A stretch of DNA of 6,018 bases from Bdellovibrionales bacterium (GTDB lineage: Bacteria; Bdellovibrionota; Bacteriovoracia; Bacteriovoracales; Bacteriovoracaceae): assembly GCA_005791855.1 (NCBI GenBank), contig SXUH01000272.1:1-6018 (forward strand). Direction: 5' to 3'. Positions 5,018 through 6,018 of the stretch are shown piece by piece (within the stretch, counting starts at the first letter, position 1; each line of letters begins with the position of its first letter). The position numbers and the translations under genes are program-made. A model generated the notes under the pieces. The model was given only the letters and a program-made list of their open reading frames with translations, was not told where the DNA came from and did not search any database.

Positions 5018-6018
5018 CTACTCCGCCACCCGTCTGATGAAATCCGAGGAGAACCGCGGGTCCCGGAACTCCTTGAAGGCCCCGTACTCCGGGAAGGCCG
5101 CGGCGAAGTGCTCCGCCGACATGAGCGCGTCCTTCGCCGGATAGACCCGGCCCCGGAGCTCGAGGACCAGGTCGTACAAGACTTTGAAGAGCGCGCTGGT
5201 CTCCTCACCCCGGTTGGGAAAATCCAGGCTGACGGTGAGCCCGGGCCTCGGGAACGAGAGCAGCCCCGGCGACTGCCTGTCCCCGAAGAACTTCAGCACG
5301 GAGAGGAAGGAGACGTGGCCGCTCGAAGTGACGACCCTCAGGATCTCCCGGAGTCCCCGGAGCGCATCCTCCCGGGGGATCACGCACTGGAACTGGTAGA
5401 ACCCTCTCCTCCCGTAGATCCGGTTCCACCCTCCCACCTTGTCCAGCGGGTAGAAGAAGGAATCGTAGTGGACCTGGGTCTCCGAGACCTTCACCAACTG
5501 CTGGTTGTAGTAGGCCGAGTTGAAGAGCCACATGGTCACCGGACTCAGGACCTTCTCCGGCAGGTCCACCGGCACCTGGAACCGGGGAGCTCCGTGGGCT
5601 TCGAGGCCGCCCTCCTCCGAAAAGTTCCCGGAGATGAAGAGGCCCCTCCCGTCGCTCTTCGAGGACGCCTGGTCGAGCCAGGCCACGGTGTAGTCGCTCG
5701 CGCTTTCTCTCTGGCTGATCTCGAAGAATTCCTCGAGGTCCCAGAACCGCTCGATCCGCTGGTCCACGTACGCGGACGGTATCCGCTTGAGCCTGAGCTC
5801 GGCGGAGACGATCCGTCCGGTTAACCCGAGGCCTCCGATGGTCGCGGCGAAGAGCTCCGGGTTCCGGCTCCGGTCGCAGGCGAACTTCCCATCTGAGCGC
5901 TCGAGCACGAGGCCCTGGATCCAGGGCCCGAGGCTGCCGTCCTTGTGGTGATTCTTCCCGTGGACGTCGGTCGCGATCGCACCCCCGAGGGTGACGAACT
6001 TCGTCCCCGGGCTCACCG
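5018..6018 (-). CDS. dprE1: Decaprenylphosphoryl-beta-D-ribose oxidase (DprE1-like FAD-linked oxidase), 5' end cut off
   Basis: The fragment (about 332 visible residues, counted from the codon at 6016-6014) is the C-terminal three quarters of an FAD-binding VAO-type oxidase. It oxidises the 2-OH of polyprenylphosphoryl-ribose, the first half of the DprE1/DprE2 epimerisation. Matches to M. tuberculosis DprE1 run throughout: GGAIATDVHGKNHH (11-24, with H19 like His132), GGLGLTGRI (61-69), FYPLDKVGGWNRIYG (188-202), QFQCVIP (208-214, like Gln334 and Gln336), SGHVSFLSVLKFFG (232-245) and YPAKD with Lys295 like active-site Lys418. About 113 N-terminal residues, holding the first half of the FAD domain, are outside the window; the GTG at 6016 is internal, not the start. 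The benzothiazinone-target Cys387 position is Ser263. The stop is 1 base before dprE2. Confidence 0.94.
   Translation of the reverse strand, partial: VSPGTKFVTLGGAIATDVHGKNHHKDGSLGPWIQGLVLERSDGKFACDRSRNPELFAATIGGLGLTGRIVSAELRLKRIPSAYVDQRIERFWDLEEFFEISQRESASDYTVAWLDQASSKSDGRGLFISGNFSEEGGLEAHGAPRFQVPVDLPEKVLSPVTMWLFNSAYYNQQLVKVSETQVHYDSFFYPLDKVGGWNRIYGRRGFYQFQCVIPREDALRGLREILRVVTSSGHVSFLSVLKFFGDRQSPGLLSFPRPGLTVSLDFPNRGEETSALFKVLYDLVLELRGRVYPAKDALMSAEHFAAAFPEYGAFKEFRDPRFSSDFIRRVAE
5021..5027 (-). promoter_or_regulatory. dprE2: Ribosome binding site of dprE2
   Basis: Read on the minus strand, GGCGGAG (with core GGAG) lies 4 bases before the dprE2 ATG at 5016 and inside the last codons of dprE1. 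It fixes the dprE2 start and implies that dprE2 translation is coupled to dprE1. Confidence 0.6.

Noticed and set aside
5017..5208. N-terminal extension of dprE2 to a GTG at 5208
   Set aside because: The extra 64 residues are Arg/Ser-rich shadow of dprE1; the Rossmann fold begins directly at MNIVVLGAS with its own ribosome site.
1..6018. CRISPR arrays, tRNA or rRNA genes, insertion sequences, long repeats
   Set aside because: None seen on reading both strands; the window is covered almost completely by protein-coding genes.

Overview
The window is compact, GC-rich bacterial DNA with strong C/G bias at third codon positions. It has seven genes and no intergenic stretch longer than a few bases. 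A LolA-like periplasmic protein beside a LolD/MacB-type ABC ATPase, followed by an outer-membrane beta-barrel, points to a diderm (Gram-negative-type) bacterium. The style resembles high-GC deltaproteobacterial or Bdellovibrionota-like genomes, but this is inference and no rRNA or marker gene is present to settle it.

Plus strand, 1-4290: a tightly packed five-gene unit. (i) The last 67 codons of an ABC transporter ATPase of the LolD/MacB type. (ii) An outer-membrane lipoprotein-sorting (LolA-like) protein, overlapping it by 8 bases. (iii) A 405-residue outer-membrane beta-barrel protein, 3 bases downstream. (iv) A 288-residue protein with a nucleotidyltransferase-like SDVDV motif, starting at TTG inside a TTGA overlap with the barrel stop codon. 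(v) A polytopic membrane protein of unknown family whose natural start seems to be a CTG at 3007 behind a GGAGAG Shine-Dalgarno. The first three suggest a trans-envelope export or sorting system. The last two look more like glycan or envelope biosynthesis genes.

Minus strand, 6018-4279: dprE1 (truncated by the window edge) and dprE2, 1 base apart. In mycobacteria these two enzymes convert decaprenylphosphoryl-D-ribose to decaprenylphosphoryl-D-arabinose, the lipid-linked donor for arabinan. Both align convincingly by eye with the mycobacterial proteins, including the oxidase active-site lysine and the reductase Ser-Tyr-Lys triad. The residue matching the benzothiazinone-target cysteine (M. 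tuberculosis Cys387) is serine here.

The two units converge and their coding regions overlap by 12 bases, leaving no room for a conventional terminator. The most interesting reading is a D-arabinofuranose donor pathway in a diderm bacterium, beside an undescribed multi-pass membrane protein that could be a lipid-sugar-dependent (GT-C type) transferase, and an envelope export operon. The functional link between the two strands is a hypothesis based on proximity only.
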